55,186 nt of DNA. It comes from Buttiauxella sp035271705. GTDB taxonomy: Bacteria > Pseudomonadota > Gammaproteobacteria > Enterobacterales > Enterobacteriaceae. Shown here piece by piece: positions 17,397 to 25,439 of this stretch. Within the stretch, counting starts at the first letter, position 1. Every line of letters begins with the position of its first letter. A program made the translations under genes and the position numbers. Below the pieces are notes generated by a model. It did no database searches, had not been told where the DNA came from, and was given only the letters and a program-made list of their open reading frames with translations. The stretch lies in NCBI RefSeq assembly GCF_035271705.1, contig NZ_DATERI010000077.1, forward strand, positions 1 to 55,186, written 5' to 3'.

Positions 17397-17490
17397 AAAA
17401 AAAACCGGATGCAAGCATCCGGTCCAAAATAGGGGTAAAACAGACATTCAAAGCTGAATGACGGTAATAAATAAAGTTAATGATGATAGC
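17397..17490 (-). ncRNA. micF: MicF small RNA
   Basis: MicF is an Hfq-dependent trans-acting RNA that blocks ompF translation. Read on the minus strand, the 5' end GCTATCATCATTAACTTT and the following TTATTACCGTCATTC match E. coli MicF closely. The RNA ends in the hairpin ACCGGATGC-TT-GCATCCGGT followed by eight U residues. Its length, about 94 nt, agrees with E. coli (93 nt). It is divergent from ompC and shares its regulatory region, as in E. coli. An extra base pair or two in the terminal stem and a short loop change near the middle are the main differences. Confidence 0.95.
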
Positions 17491-17646
17491 GAGATGTATT
17501 TTATATATAAATCACCCCTATGTTTTAACATTCAGTGCTCCTGATGTATTTATTGGTTATCTTATTGATTTGTGGTTGTATTTTAATTTTTTTGATAATT
17601 AGTGCTTATAACATTGTCTTTTTGTGCTTAAAAAAGTTCCCTGAAA

Positions 17647-17692
17647 TTTACATTTTGAAACAGCTATGTGGATAAATGAAACATCTATAGTG
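17647..17692. promoter_or_regulatory. OmpR-binding sites upstream of ompC
   Basis: The sequence starting TTTACATTTTGAAACA and continuing through ATAAATGAAACATC closely resembles the C1 OmpR site of E. coli ompC. It carries repeated GAAAC motifs spaced by about two helical turns. The sites lie between micF and ompC and are expected to control both with EnvZ/OmpR. Limits are approximate. Confidence 0.75.
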
Positions 17693-17816
17693 TTTTAGTA
17701 GCATATTCGAGTTGGATTAATCTGTATTAGTTTCGGACAATAGCTTCGCCGACTGATTAGCAATTTAATCAGTAAGCAGTGGCATATAAAAAGGCATATA
17801 ACAGAGGGTTGATAAC

Positions 17817-18911
17817 ATGAAAGTTAAAGCACTGGCCATCCTGGTTCCAGCATTGCTGGTAGCAGGCACCGCTCATGCGGCCGAAATTTATAACAAAGAC
17901 GGCAACAAATTGGATTTGTACGGTAAAGCAGTTGGCTTACATTACTTTTCTGACGACAAAGGTGCAGACGGCGACCAGACCTACTTCCGTATCGGTGTCA
18001 AAGGCGAAACTCAGATTAATGACCAACTGACCGGTTACGGCCAGTGGGAATACAACGTCCTGGCAAACAACACTGAAGGTAGCGCTAATCAGTCTTGGAC
18101 TCGTCTTGCTTTCGCTGGTCTTCGTTTTGGTGATTATGGTTCTTTCGATTACGGTCGTAACTACGGCGTAGTTTACGATGTCACTTCATGGACTGACGTT
18201 CTGCCAGAATTTGGCGGCGACACTTACGGTTCTGATAACTTCCTGCAATCCCGTGCTAACGGTGTAGCAACTTACCGTAACTCTGACTTCTTCGGTATGG
18301 TTGATGGCCTGAACTTTGCTCTGCAATATCAAGCTAAAAACGGCAGCGTTGATGGTGAAGGTTCCACCCAGAATGGTCGTGGCCCTCTGAAACAAAACGG
18401 TGACGGCTTCGGTGGTTCCCTGACTTATGATCTGGGCGAAGGCTTCAGCATTGGTTCGGCTATCTCTAGCTCTAAACGTACTTCTGAGCAGAACAACGGC
18501 CTGTGGTTAGGTGAAGGCGATCGCGCTGAAACTTACACTGGTGGTCTGAAATATGACGCTAACAACGTATACCTGGCTACTCAGTACACCCAAACTTACA
18601 ACGCCACTCGCGCAGGCGACCTGGGCTTTGCAAACAAAGCACAGAACTTTGAAGTTGTAGGTCAATACCAGTTCGATTTCGGTCTGCGTCCTTCCATCGC
18701 TTACCTGCAGTCTAAAGGTAGTGACCTTGACGGTTACGGCGACCAGGACCTGTTGAAATATGTTGAAATCGGTGCGACTTACTACTTCAACAAAAACATG
18801 TCCACCTATGTTGATTACAAAATCAACCTGCTGGACGAAAACGAATTTACCCGCGACGCTGGCATCGGTACTGATGACATCGTAGGTGTTGGTCTGGTTT
18901 ACCAGTTCTAA
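17817..18911 (+). CDS. ompC: Outer membrane porin C
   Basis: OmpC is a trimeric general diffusion porin of the outer membrane. The 364-residue precursor has a 21-residue Sec signal ending AHA before AEIYNKDGNKLDLYGK. It contains the L3 constriction segment PEFGGD and ends with the beta-barrel assembly signal YQF. Gene neighbours (micF, rcsD upstream and apbE downstream) and the OmpR sites distinguish it from ompF or phoE. The ATG follows an AGAGGG site. Loop segments around residues 185-200 and 270-290 differ from E. coli, as expected for phage- and colicin-selected loops. Confidence 0.97.
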   Translation: MKVKALAILVPALLVAGTAHAAEIYNKDGNKLDLYGKAVGLHYFSDDKGADGDQTYFRIGVKGETQINDQLTGYGQWEYNVLANNTEGSANQSWTRLAFAGLRFGDYGSFDYGRNYGVVYDVTSWTDVLPEFGGDTYGSDNFLQSRANGVATYRNSDFFGMVDGLNFALQYQAKNGSVDGEGSTQNGRGPLKQNGDGFGGSLTYDLGEGFSIGSAISSSKRTSEQNNGLWLGEGDRAETYTGGLKYDANNVYLATQYTQTYNATRAGDLGFANKAQNFEVVGQYQFDFGLRPSIAYLQSKGSDLDGYGDQDLLKYVEIGATYYFNKNMSTYVDYKINLLDENEFTRDAGIGTDDIVGVGLVYQF

Positions 18912-18936
18912 TTTCTGCCTTCGCAGGATTAGCAAT

Positions 18937-18962
18937 AAAGGGCGCCTTAGGGCGCCTTTTTT
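18937..18962 (+). terminator. ompC terminator
   Basis: Two copies of GGCGCC separated by TTAG form a GC-rich hairpin, flanked by AAAG on the left and six T on the right. It lies 26 bp after the ompC stop. Confidence 0.9.
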
Positions 18963-19050
18963 ACGTCTGGCGTCTCAACCTGCATGCACTTTTAACCCAA
19001 TTCATTTTCAGTTGGTGTACCCTTTTGCGCTCAAACAGGAGAGAGAAACA

Positions 19051-20091
19051 ATGGATTTACGATTATTACGCAATGGCCTGTTTGCCATCGTTGTGGGTGC
19101 ATTGGCTGGCTGTGATAACCCAACGGCGAAAGGCAATGCCGGCATGGTGCTGGAAGGCAAAACCATGGGCACTTACTGGCGTGCAAGTATCGCGGGTGTC
19201 GACAATGCACGGCAGGCTGAACTGCGTGAAAAAATTCAGGCGCAGCTAGACGGCGACGATCGCCTGATGTCGACCTATAAAACAGATTCTGCGTTATCGC
19301 GCTTTAACCAGGCTCGCACGACTGAGCCTTACGCCATTGATGAAGCGATGAGTGATATTGTCACCATGGCGTTGCGTATTGGCGCGAAAACAGAGGGTTC
19401 GATGGACATTACCGTTGGGCCGCTGGTAAATCTGTGGGGATTTGGCCCAGATAAACAACCGGTCAAAACACCCAATCAGGCGCAAATTGATGCCGCGAAA
19501 GCATTAACCGGGTTACATCATTTAACGGTGATAAACCAGCCAGGGAAGCAATGGTTACAAAAGGATCTTCCCGGTTTGTATGTTGATCTCTCAACAATGG
19601 GTGAGGGTTATGCCGCTGATCACCTGGCACGTTTGATGGAAAAAAACGGCATCAACCGTTATTTGGTTTCCGTTGGCGGGGCTGTTGTGACGCGCGGCAT
19701 CAATGCCGAAGGTAAAGCCTGGCGCGTAGCGATTCAGAAGCCGACTGATCGTGAAAATGCTGTACAGGCGGTGGTTGATCTCAACGGCCACGGTATCAGT
19801 ACCTCAGGTAGCTATCGCAATTATTACGAACTCGAGGGTAAACGCCTTTCGCACGTGATCGACCCGCAAACCGGGCAACCCATTCAACACAAATTAGTTT
19901 CCGCGACAGTGATTTCAACGACAGCTATGGAAGCAGACGGTTGGGATACGGGGCTGATGGTTCTTGGCACCGAAAAAGCGAAACAGGTCGCAGAAAAAGA
20001 GGGGCTGGCGGTCTATTTGATCACTAAAGAAGGCGATAATTTCACGACGTGGATGTCGCCGCAGTTTAAAGCTTTCCTGTTAAGTGAATAA
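19051..20091 (+). CDS. apbE: FAD:protein FMN transferase, lipoprotein
   Basis: ApbE attaches FMN covalently to threonines of flavoproteins such as the Rnf and Nqr complexes, acting in the periplasm. The ATG at 19051 follows CAGGAGAG and gives 346 residues; an in-frame start 55 codons upstream overlaps ompC and its terminator and is rejected. The N-terminal signal ends in the lipobox ALAGC, so Cys21 is the predicted lipid anchor. Family blocks include KTMGTYWR, DITVGPLVNLWGFGP, GEGYAADHLA and the FAD/Mg-binding ISTSGSYRNYYELEGKR and SHVIDPQTG. It lies between ompC and ada, as in E. coli. Confidence 0.96.
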   Translation: MDLRLLRNGLFAIVVGALAGCDNPTAKGNAGMVLEGKTMGTYWRASIAGVDNARQAELREKIQAQLDGDDRLMSTYKTDSALSRFNQARTTEPYAIDEAMSDIVTMALRIGAKTEGSMDITVGPLVNLWGFGPDKQPVKTPNQAQIDAAKALTGLHHLTVINQPGKQWLQKDLPGLYVDLSTMGEGYAADHLARLMEKNGINRYLVSVGGAVVTRGINAEGKAWRVAIQKPTDRENAVQAVVDLNGHGISTSGSYRNYYELEGKRLSHVIDPQTGQPIQHKLVSATVISTTAMEADGWDTGLMVLGTEKAKQVAEKEGLAVYLITKEGDNFTTWMSPQFKAFLLSE

Positions 20092-20186
20092 CAGTATTTA
20101 GGATATTAGAAAGCAAGATTACGGGTTTCCCTCGGCGGTAACGCTGTCAAAGTGACAGGGTGACAGCAAAACTAAAGGAGCCAGTC

Positions 20187-21257
20187 ATGAAAGCGATTTT
20201 TGACAACGCAGCGAATGACGCTCGCTGGCAGGCTGTGGAAACCCGTGATAGCCGCGCTGATGGGCAGTTTATTTTTGCCGTTAAAACCACCGGCATTTTC
20301 TGCCGTCCATCTTGCAGCGCACGCCACGCGTTACGCAAAAATGTCGTATTTTTTGAAAACGTTGATCAAGCTATAAACGCCGGTTATCGCCCATGCAAAC
20401 GCTGCCAGCCAGATAAACTAACCCCAGAGCAGCAACGAATTGACCGCATTACTCTGGCCTGTCGCATCCTCGAGACCCGTAATGAGCCCATCGCGCTGGC
20501 TGAAATTGCCACCCGTGTCGCCATGAGCCCGTTTCATTTTCATCGGTTATTCAAGCAAGTCACCGGTCTAACGCCTCATGCTTTTCAAAAAGCACTACGG
20601 GCAAAACGCCTGCGCGAACAACTCACCCAAGGTGAGCCTGTTACGCGGGCTGTTTTTGAGGCCGGTTATCAATCGGGCAGCAACTATTATCAACAAGCCG
20701 ACGCCGTATTAGGCATGACGGCTAAGCAATATCGGCAGGGCGGGGAACGCACCGTCATTGCGTTTGTGACGGGCTCTTGTCGGCTGGGGACATTTTTGGT
20801 CGCCCAGAGCGAACGCGGTATTTGCGCCATACTATTGGGGGGTGATGCACAAGCATTGGTCGCTGAGCTGGAAACGCTATTCCCGCATTCGTCATTAACG
20901 GCAGGCGACGCACAATTCGCGGAGCGAGTGGCACAAGTCGTGAATGTGATTGAACACCCGATGCAACATTTTTCCCTGCCGCTCGATATCCAGGGAACGG
21001 CCTTCCAGCAGCAAGTGTGGCAAGCGTTGCGCGATATCCCCGTCGGGCAAACTGCCAGCTATCGCGATATTGCGCAGCGTATTGGCAAACCGCAGGCCGT
21101 TCGTGCCGTGGCAGGGGCATGTGCTGCAAACAAGCTGGCGGTGATTATTCCCTGTCACCGCGTGGTGCGTAACGACGGCGCGCTTTCGGGCTACCGTTGG
21201 GGCGTTGAACGTAAGCGGCAACTGCTTGAGATTGAAGCCGAACAGCAGGAGGAGTGA
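20187..21257 (+). CDS. ada: Bifunctional methyl-sensing activator and O6-methylguanine-DNA methyltransferase
   Basis: Ada repairs methyl phosphotriesters and O6-methylguanine by transferring methyl groups to its own cysteines, and once methylated activates the adaptive response. The 356-residue protein has zinc-binding Cys39, Cys43, Cys70 and Cys73 (Cys39 is the phosphotriester acceptor), an AraC-type helix-turn-helix around 105-190, and the methyltransferase active site IPCHRV with Cys323. The ATG at 20187 follows AAAGGAG. The gene overlaps alkB by one base (TGATG), so the two are translationally coupled. A sequence AAAGCAAGATT about 70 bp upstream resembles part of an Ada box but is incomplete. 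Confidence 0.97.
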   Translation: MKAIFDNAANDARWQAVETRDSRADGQFIFAVKTTGIFCRPSCSARHALRKNVVFFENVDQAINAGYRPCKRCQPDKLTPEQQRIDRITLACRILETRNEPIALAEIATRVAMSPFHFHRLFKQVTGLTPHAFQKALRAKRLREQLTQGEPVTRAVFEAGYQSGSNYYQQADAVLGMTAKQYRQGGERTVIAFVTGSCRLGTFLVAQSERGICAILLGGDAQALVAELETLFPHSSLTAGDAQFAERVAQVVNVIEHPMQHFSLPLDIQGTAFQQQVWQALRDIPVGQTASYRDIAQRIGKPQAVRAVAGACAANKLAVIIPCHRVVRNDGALSGYRWGVERKRQLLEIEAEQQEE

Positions 21258-21898
21258 TGCTCGATTTATTTGCCGATGAAACGCCCTGGCAGGAGCCGTT
21301 GGCAGAAGGGGCGGTGATCCTACGTCGCTTTGCCTGTGCCGACGCGCAGCGACTGATCGCGCAAATATCGGCACTCGCTGCTGTTTCACCTTTCCGCCAG
21401 ATGGTCACCCCAGGCGGCTACACCATGTCGGTGGCAATGACTAACTGTGGTGAAGTCGGTTGGACGACCGATAAACACGGTTATCTCTACTCGCCGATGG
21501 ATCCATTAACCTCGCAACCCTGGCCCGCAATGCCGGATCTTTTCAGGACATTGTCAGATGCCGCATCGACGGCGGCGGGATACGCCAGGTTTACGCCCGA
21601 TGCCTGTCTCATTAACCGCTATGCCGTGGGCGCAAAACTGTCGCTTCACCAGGATAAAGACGAGCTCAACCTGCAACAACCGATTGTTTCGGTATCGCTG
21701 GGGTTGCCTGCGGTGTTTCAGTTCGGCGGCCTTAAACGCAACTCTGAGCTGAAAAGAGTGATGCTCGAACACGGTGACGTGGTGGTGTGGGGTGGGCCGT
21801 CACGCTTGTTTTACCACGGTATTTTACCCCTCAAACCCGCTCATCATCCCAACACTGGCGAGTATCGTTACAACCTCACTTTTCGTCATACCAGATAA
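21257..21898 (+). CDS. alkB: Alpha-ketoglutarate-dependent DNA/RNA dealkylase
   Basis: AlkB oxidatively removes methyl groups from 1-methyladenine and 3-methylcytosine using Fe(II), oxygen and 2-oxoglutarate. The 213-residue protein has the iron ligands His131 and Asp133 (LHQDKDE) and His187 (FYHGI), and the 2-oxoglutarate arginine region YRYNLTFR near the end. The start ATG overlaps the ada stop codon; a GTG one codon earlier is less likely given the E. coli start MLDLFAD. A terminator-like hairpin follows before yojI. Confidence 0.97.
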   Translation: MLDLFADETPWQEPLAEGAVILRRFACADAQRLIAQISALAAVSPFRQMVTPGGYTMSVAMTNCGEVGWTTDKHGYLYSPMDPLTSQPWPAMPDLFRTLSDAASTAAGYARFTPDACLINRYAVGAKLSLHQDKDELNLQQPIVSVSLGLPAVFQFGGLKRNSELKRVMLEHGDVVVWGGPSRLFYHGILPLKPAHHPNTGEYRYNLTFRHTR

Positions 21899-21934
21899 AG
21901 CGAATAAAAATAAGAATTATTCTTGCTGTTGAAG

Positions 21935-21956
21935 GCGAGCCGTTTAAACTGCTCGC
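21935..21956 (+). terminator. Hairpin between alkB and yojI
   Basis: A 6-bp stem GCGAGC/GCTCGC with a 10-nt loop is followed by TGTTTTCGTTTTT. It probably terminates part of the ada-alkB transcription, leaving yojI partly dependent on read-through or its own promoter. The stem is short, so confidence is moderate. Confidence 0.55.
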
Positions 21957-21982
21957 TGTTTTCGTTTTTCGGGTCTTGAGTG

Positions 21983-23626
21983 ATGGAACTTTTGCGTGTG
22001 GTTTACCAGCAGTATCGTTGGCCTTTCTTGATGGTGATGGCACTCAGCCTACTCAGTGCAGTGTTAGGTATCGGCTTAATTGCCTTTATCAATCTGCGAC
22101 TGATTGAAACGCCGGATATTTCTCTTTCGGTATTACCCGAATTTCTTGGCCTGTTACTGCTGTTAATGGTGGTGACGCTCGGCTCACAGCTGGCACTCAC
22201 TACACTCGGACACCACTTCGTCTATCGTCTGCGTAGCGAGTTTATTAAGCGCCTGATGGACACACATGTCGAACGTATCGAAAAACTGGGCAGTGCCGCA
22301 CTGTTAGCCGGTTTAACCAGCGATGTCCGCAACATTACGATAGCCTTTGTGCGTTTACCTGAGCTGGTACAAGGCATTATTTTGACCCTGGGTTCAGCGG
22401 CTTATCTGGCGTGGCTGTCGCCACAAATGCTCGGAGTGACGGCAATCTGGGTCGCGGTAACCATTTATGGCGGCTATGTGCTGGTGGCGCGTGTGTACAA
22501 ACATCTGGCGCAACTGCGTGAAATTGAAGACCAGTTGTACAACGATTACCAGACCGTCATTGAAGGCCGCAAGGAATTAGCGCTAAACCGTGAACGTGCG
22601 GAGCGCGTCTATGAAGAGACTTATGTTCCCCATGCCAGCGACTACCGTCGCCATATTATTCGTGCTGATACCTACCATTTGAGCGCGGTAAACTGGTCGA
22701 ATATCATGATGCTGGGTGCCATCGGCCTGGTGTTCTGGATGGCAAATAGCCTCGGTTGGTCTGATACCAATGTCGCGGCCACCTTTTCCCTGACGCTGCT
22801 GTTCCTGCGCACTCCGATGCTGTCGGCCATTGGCGCGCTGCCAACGTTGCTGACAGCCCAGGTGGCATTCAACAAACTGAATAAATTCCAGCTCGCGCCC
22901 TACGAGGCCGACTTCCCGCGAAGCCTTGAACCTGCTCGTTGGCAAACTCTTGAGATGCGTGATGTGGTGTTCCAGTATGCCGATAACACCTTCTCCGTTG
23001 GGCCGCTCAATCTCAAAATTGAACGGGGTGAACTGCTGTTCCTGATTGGTGGAAACGGCAGCGGTAAATCGACATTGGCGATGTTGCTGACCGGGCTTTA
23101 TCAGCCGGTATCCGGCGCAATTTATCTGGATGGCAAAAAAATTGAGGCCAGTCATCAGGACGACTATCGCAAGCTGTTTTCCGCGGTGTTTACCGATGTT
23201 TGGTTGTTTGACCGTCTGCTGGGGCCACAAGGTGTGCAAGCCAATGCAGAATTAGTTTCAAGCTGGCTTGAACGCCTGAAAATGAGCGAAAAACTCGAGC
23301 TGGAAAACGGCACCATCCTGAATCTGAAACTCTCAAAAGGGCAGCGTAAACGTGTGGCGTTGTTGCTGGCACTGGCAGAAGAACGCGACATCATTTTGCT
23401 TGATGAATGGGCCGCCGACCAGGACCCGCATTTCCGTCGCGAGTTTTATCAGTTGCTGTTACCGTTGATGCAGCAAATGGGTAAAACCATTTTTGCCATT
23501 AGCCATGATGACCACTACTTTATTCATGCTGACCGGTTACTGGAAATGCGCCAGGGGCAACTGAGTGAATTAACGGGTCACGAGCGCGAGCATGCTTCGC
23601 GCGATGCGGTCGCTCGCACCGAATAA
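21983..23626 (+). CDS. yojI: ABC exporter, microcin J25 efflux type
   Basis: YojI is an inner-membrane ABC exporter with fused membrane and ATPase domains. In E. coli it works with TolC to export microcin J25 and probably L-cysteine. The 547-residue length equals E. coli. About six membrane segments occupy residues 1-300. The ATPase domain has Walker A GGNGSGKST and Walker B IILLDEWAADQD, and the signature motif is LSKGQRKRV, the CydC/YojI-type variant of LSGGQ. The ATG at 21983 is preferred to the GTG immediately before it. In E. coli mqo and eco lie beyond yojI; here molybdate genes follow. Confidence 0.96.
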   Translation: MELLRVVYQQYRWPFLMVMALSLLSAVLGIGLIAFINLRLIETPDISLSVLPEFLGLLLLLMVVTLGSQLALTTLGHHFVYRLRSEFIKRLMDTHVERIEKLGSAALLAGLTSDVRNITIAFVRLPELVQGIILTLGSAAYLAWLSPQMLGVTAIWVAVTIYGGYVLVARVYKHLAQLREIEDQLYNDYQTVIEGRKELALNRERAERVYEETYVPHASDYRRHIIRADTYHLSAVNWSNIMMLGAIGLVFWMANSLGWSDTNVAATFSLTLLFLRTPMLSAIGALPTLLTAQVAFNKLNKFQLAPYEADFPRSLEPARWQTLEMRDVVFQYADNTFSVGPLNLKIERGELLFLIGGNGSGKSTLAMLLTGLYQPVSGAIYLDGKKIEASHQDDYRKLFSAVFTDVWLFDRLLGPQGVQANAELVSSWLERLKMSEKLELENGTILNLKLSKGQRKRVALLLALAEERDIILLDEWAADQDPHFRREFYQLLLPLMQQMGKTIFAISHDDHYFIHADRLLEMRQGQLSELTGHEREHASRDAVARTE

Positions 23627-23637
23627 CGGGTGGAAAG

Positions 23638-23665
23638 GGTGGATGAACCGTACAGCTCATCCACC
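23638..23665. repeat. Dispersed GGTGGAT hairpin repeat, copy 1
   Basis: A perfect 9-bp inverted repeat (GGTGGATGA with TCATCCACC) separated by 10 nt sits 12 bp after the yojI stop. The same GGTGGAT...ATCCACC hairpin occurs three more times in this window, always just after the 3' end of a gene. It probably serves as the yojI terminator or an mRNA end-stabilising element. Confidence 0.7.
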
Positions 23666-23767
23666 TTACAACCTGCTATTGTAGGCCGGGTAATCGCCCA
23701 CAATCACGGGGGTAAATGGCCAGATGTCTGTCACTCCAAAGTACAGCACCCAACAGCGTGCGCAAGA

Positions 23768-23848
23768 CCGAGCGTGATGATCACCGCCATCACCGACACT
23801 GGGGGGTTCTTTATCTTCCTGGGTCTCGCGACGATATTCTTGCTGTAG
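23768..23848 (+). pseudogene. C-terminal relic of an MgtE-type magnesium transporter
   Basis: The frame ending at the TAG at 23846-23848 encodes SVMITAITDTGGFFIFLGLA followed by TIFLL. This resembles the last transmembrane helix and C-terminus of MgtE/SLC41-type magnesium transporters, where a TxTD...G.f.fLG.A pattern closes the protein. Upstream of about 23768 the similarity is lost and no start or membrane domain remains, so this is a fragment of roughly 25 codons. It lies exactly where the yojI region meets the mod region. Family assignment is from memory of MgtE C-termini. Confidence 0.55.
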
Positions 23849-23927
23849 CCATCACCGCTTGAAGGTGCTCGGAGGATAAACTTTCCGTTCGTCCTGCCGA
23901 TAAGTTATGTAAATTCTGTCTTAGTAC

Positions 23928-23951
23928 CGTTATATTGTGTAGTACATAACG
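23928..23951. promoter_or_regulatory. ModE operator upstream of modA
   Basis: A 24-bp imperfect palindrome beginning CGTTATATTG and ending TACATAACG matches the ModE-molybdate operator of E. coli modA almost exactly. It lies 20 bp upstream of the modA ATG and should repress modABC when molybdate is plentiful. The modE gene itself is not in the window. Confidence 0.92.
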
Positions 23952-23970
23952 AAACTCAGTGGAGTAACAC

Positions 23971-24744
23971 ATGGCTAAGCAGTGGGTACGTCTGGCATTA
24001 GGCGCGGCATTGAGCATCACTCTGGCCGGGCAAGCATTCGCCGATAACAGCAAAATTACGGTATTTGCCGCAGCATCGTTGTCTAACGCGATGCAGGATA
24101 TTGCGACGCAATATCAGAAAGGCAAAACTGTCGAAATCGCGGCTTCGTTTGCTTCATCTTCAACGCTTGCGCGCCAAATTGAAGCGGGTGCTCCGGCCGA
24201 TTTATTCATTTCTGCAGATCAGAAATGGATGGATTATGCCGTGAGCAAAGACGCGATTAAAACCGACACCCGTGAAACACTGCTCGGCAACAGCCTGGTG
24301 GTTGTCGCACCTATTACCAGCAAAATTGGCGATGTTGCGATTAACGCAAAAACCCACTGGGACTCACTGCTAAAAGACGGCCGTCTTGCAGTGGGTGATC
24401 CAGACCACGTTCCTGCGGGTATTTACGCGAAAGAAGCACTGCAAAAATTAGGTGCCTGGGATACGCTATCGGCAAAACTTGCTCCGGCAGAAGATGTCCG
24501 TGGCGCGCTGCTGCTGGTGGAACGTGATGAAGCACCGCTCGGCATTGTGTATGGCTCAGACGCGGTTGCGAGCAAAGGCGTGAAAGTTGTCGGTACTTTC
24601 CCTGAGGATTCTCATCAGAAAGTGGAATACCCGATTGCCATTGTTAAAGGCCGCGACACCCCAACAGTTAGCGCCTTTTACACGTATCTGAAAGGGCCAG
24701 AAGCGGCTGCCATATTCCAACGTTATGGATTTACGACGAAATAA
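23971..24744 (+). CDS. modA: Molybdate ABC transporter, periplasmic binding protein
   Basis: ModA binds molybdate (and tungstate) in the periplasm and delivers it to ModBC. The 257-residue precursor has a Sec signal of about 24 residues ending GQAFA before DNSKITVFAAASLSNAM. Ligand-site segments AAASL, ASSSTLARQIEAGAPADLFISA and DPDHVPAGIYA are conserved. The ATG follows GTGGAGTAAC. modB starts two bases after the stop, so the genes form one operon. In E. coli acrZ lies upstream of modA; no acrZ-like frame is seen here. Confidence 0.97.
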   Translation: MAKQWVRLALGAALSITLAGQAFADNSKITVFAAASLSNAMQDIATQYQKGKTVEIAASFASSSTLARQIEAGAPADLFISADQKWMDYAVSKDAIKTDTRETLLGNSLVVVAPITSKIGDVAINAKTHWDSLLKDGRLAVGDPDHVPAGIYAKEALQKLGAWDTLSAKLAPAEDVRGALLLVERDEAPLGIVYGSDAVASKGVKVVGTFPEDSHQKVEYPIAIVKGRDTPTVSAFYTYLKGPEAAAIFQRYGFTTK

Positions 24745-24746
24745 GA

Positions 24747-25439
24747 ATGATATTGACTGATCCCGAATGGCAGGCGGTACTGCTGAGCCTGAAAGTCTCA
24801 ACCCTTGCGGTGTTATTTAGTCTCCCATTTGGGATCTTCTTCGCTTGGGTATTGGTGCGTTGCCGGTTCCCTGGTAAAGCGTTGCTCGACAGTATTATCC
24901 ATCTTCCATTAGTGCTCCCGCCTGTGGTAGTCGGTTACTTATTGCTGATTGCGATGGGGCGACGCGGTGTGATTGGCGCCTGGATTTACGACGTATTAGG
25001 TATCACATTCGCCTTCAGTTGGCGCGGAGCAGTGCTTGCTGCGGCGGTGATGTCTTTCCCGCTGATGGTACGAGCGATTCGCCTTGCACTGGAAAGCGTG
25101 GATATGAAACTTGAACAGGCTGCTCGCACACTCGGTGCTGGCCGCTGGCGTGTGTTTTGCACCATTACCTTACCGTTGACGTTGCCGGGCATCATTGCCG
25201 GAACCGTGCTGGCATTTGCTCGCTCGCTGGGTGAGTTCGGTGCCACTATCACTTTCGTTTCGAATATTCCTGGTGAAACACGCACTATTCCTTCGGCCAT
25301 GTACACACTGATTCAAACCCCGGGTGGCGAAAATGCCGCAGCGCGTTTATGTGTGATTTCGATTGTTTTGGCACTGGCGTCATTGCTGGTAGCGGAATGG
25401 TTAGCGCGACAGAGCCGTAAGCGGATAGGGGCACTCTGA
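24747..25439 (+). CDS. modB: Molybdate ABC transporter permease
   Basis: ModB forms the homodimeric membrane channel of the molybdate importer. The 230-residue protein (E. coli 229) has about five hydrophobic segments and the EAA loop that contacts ModC (EQAARTLGAGRWRVFCTITL, near residue 126). The start is two bases after the modA stop, and the stop overlaps the modC ATG by one base (TGATG), which points to translational coupling. Confidence 0.97.
   Translation: MILTDPEWQAVLLSLKVSTLAVLFSLPFGIFFAWVLVRCRFPGKALLDSIIHLPLVLPPVVVGYLLLIAMGRRGVIGAWIYDVLGITFAFSWRGAVLAAAVMSFPLMVRAIRLALESVDMKLEQAARTLGAGRWRVFCTITLPLTLPGIIAGTVLAFARSLGEFGATITFVSNIPGETRTIPSAMYTLIQTPGGENAAARLCVISIVLALASLLVAEWLARQSRKRIGAL

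Noticed and set aside
20110..20121. Ada-box-like AAAGCAAGATT upstream of ada
   Set aside because: It lacks two bases of the E. coli AAAGCGCAA core, so binding cannot be claimed.
21904..21925. Fur-box-like AT-rich palindrome upstream of yojI
   Set aside because: Only part of the GATAATGATAATCATTATC pattern is matched; likely chance in AT-rich spacer.
23676..23700. REP-like TGTAGGCCGGGTAAT near the junction
   Set aside because: Only one arm of a REP unit is visible with no pairing partner.
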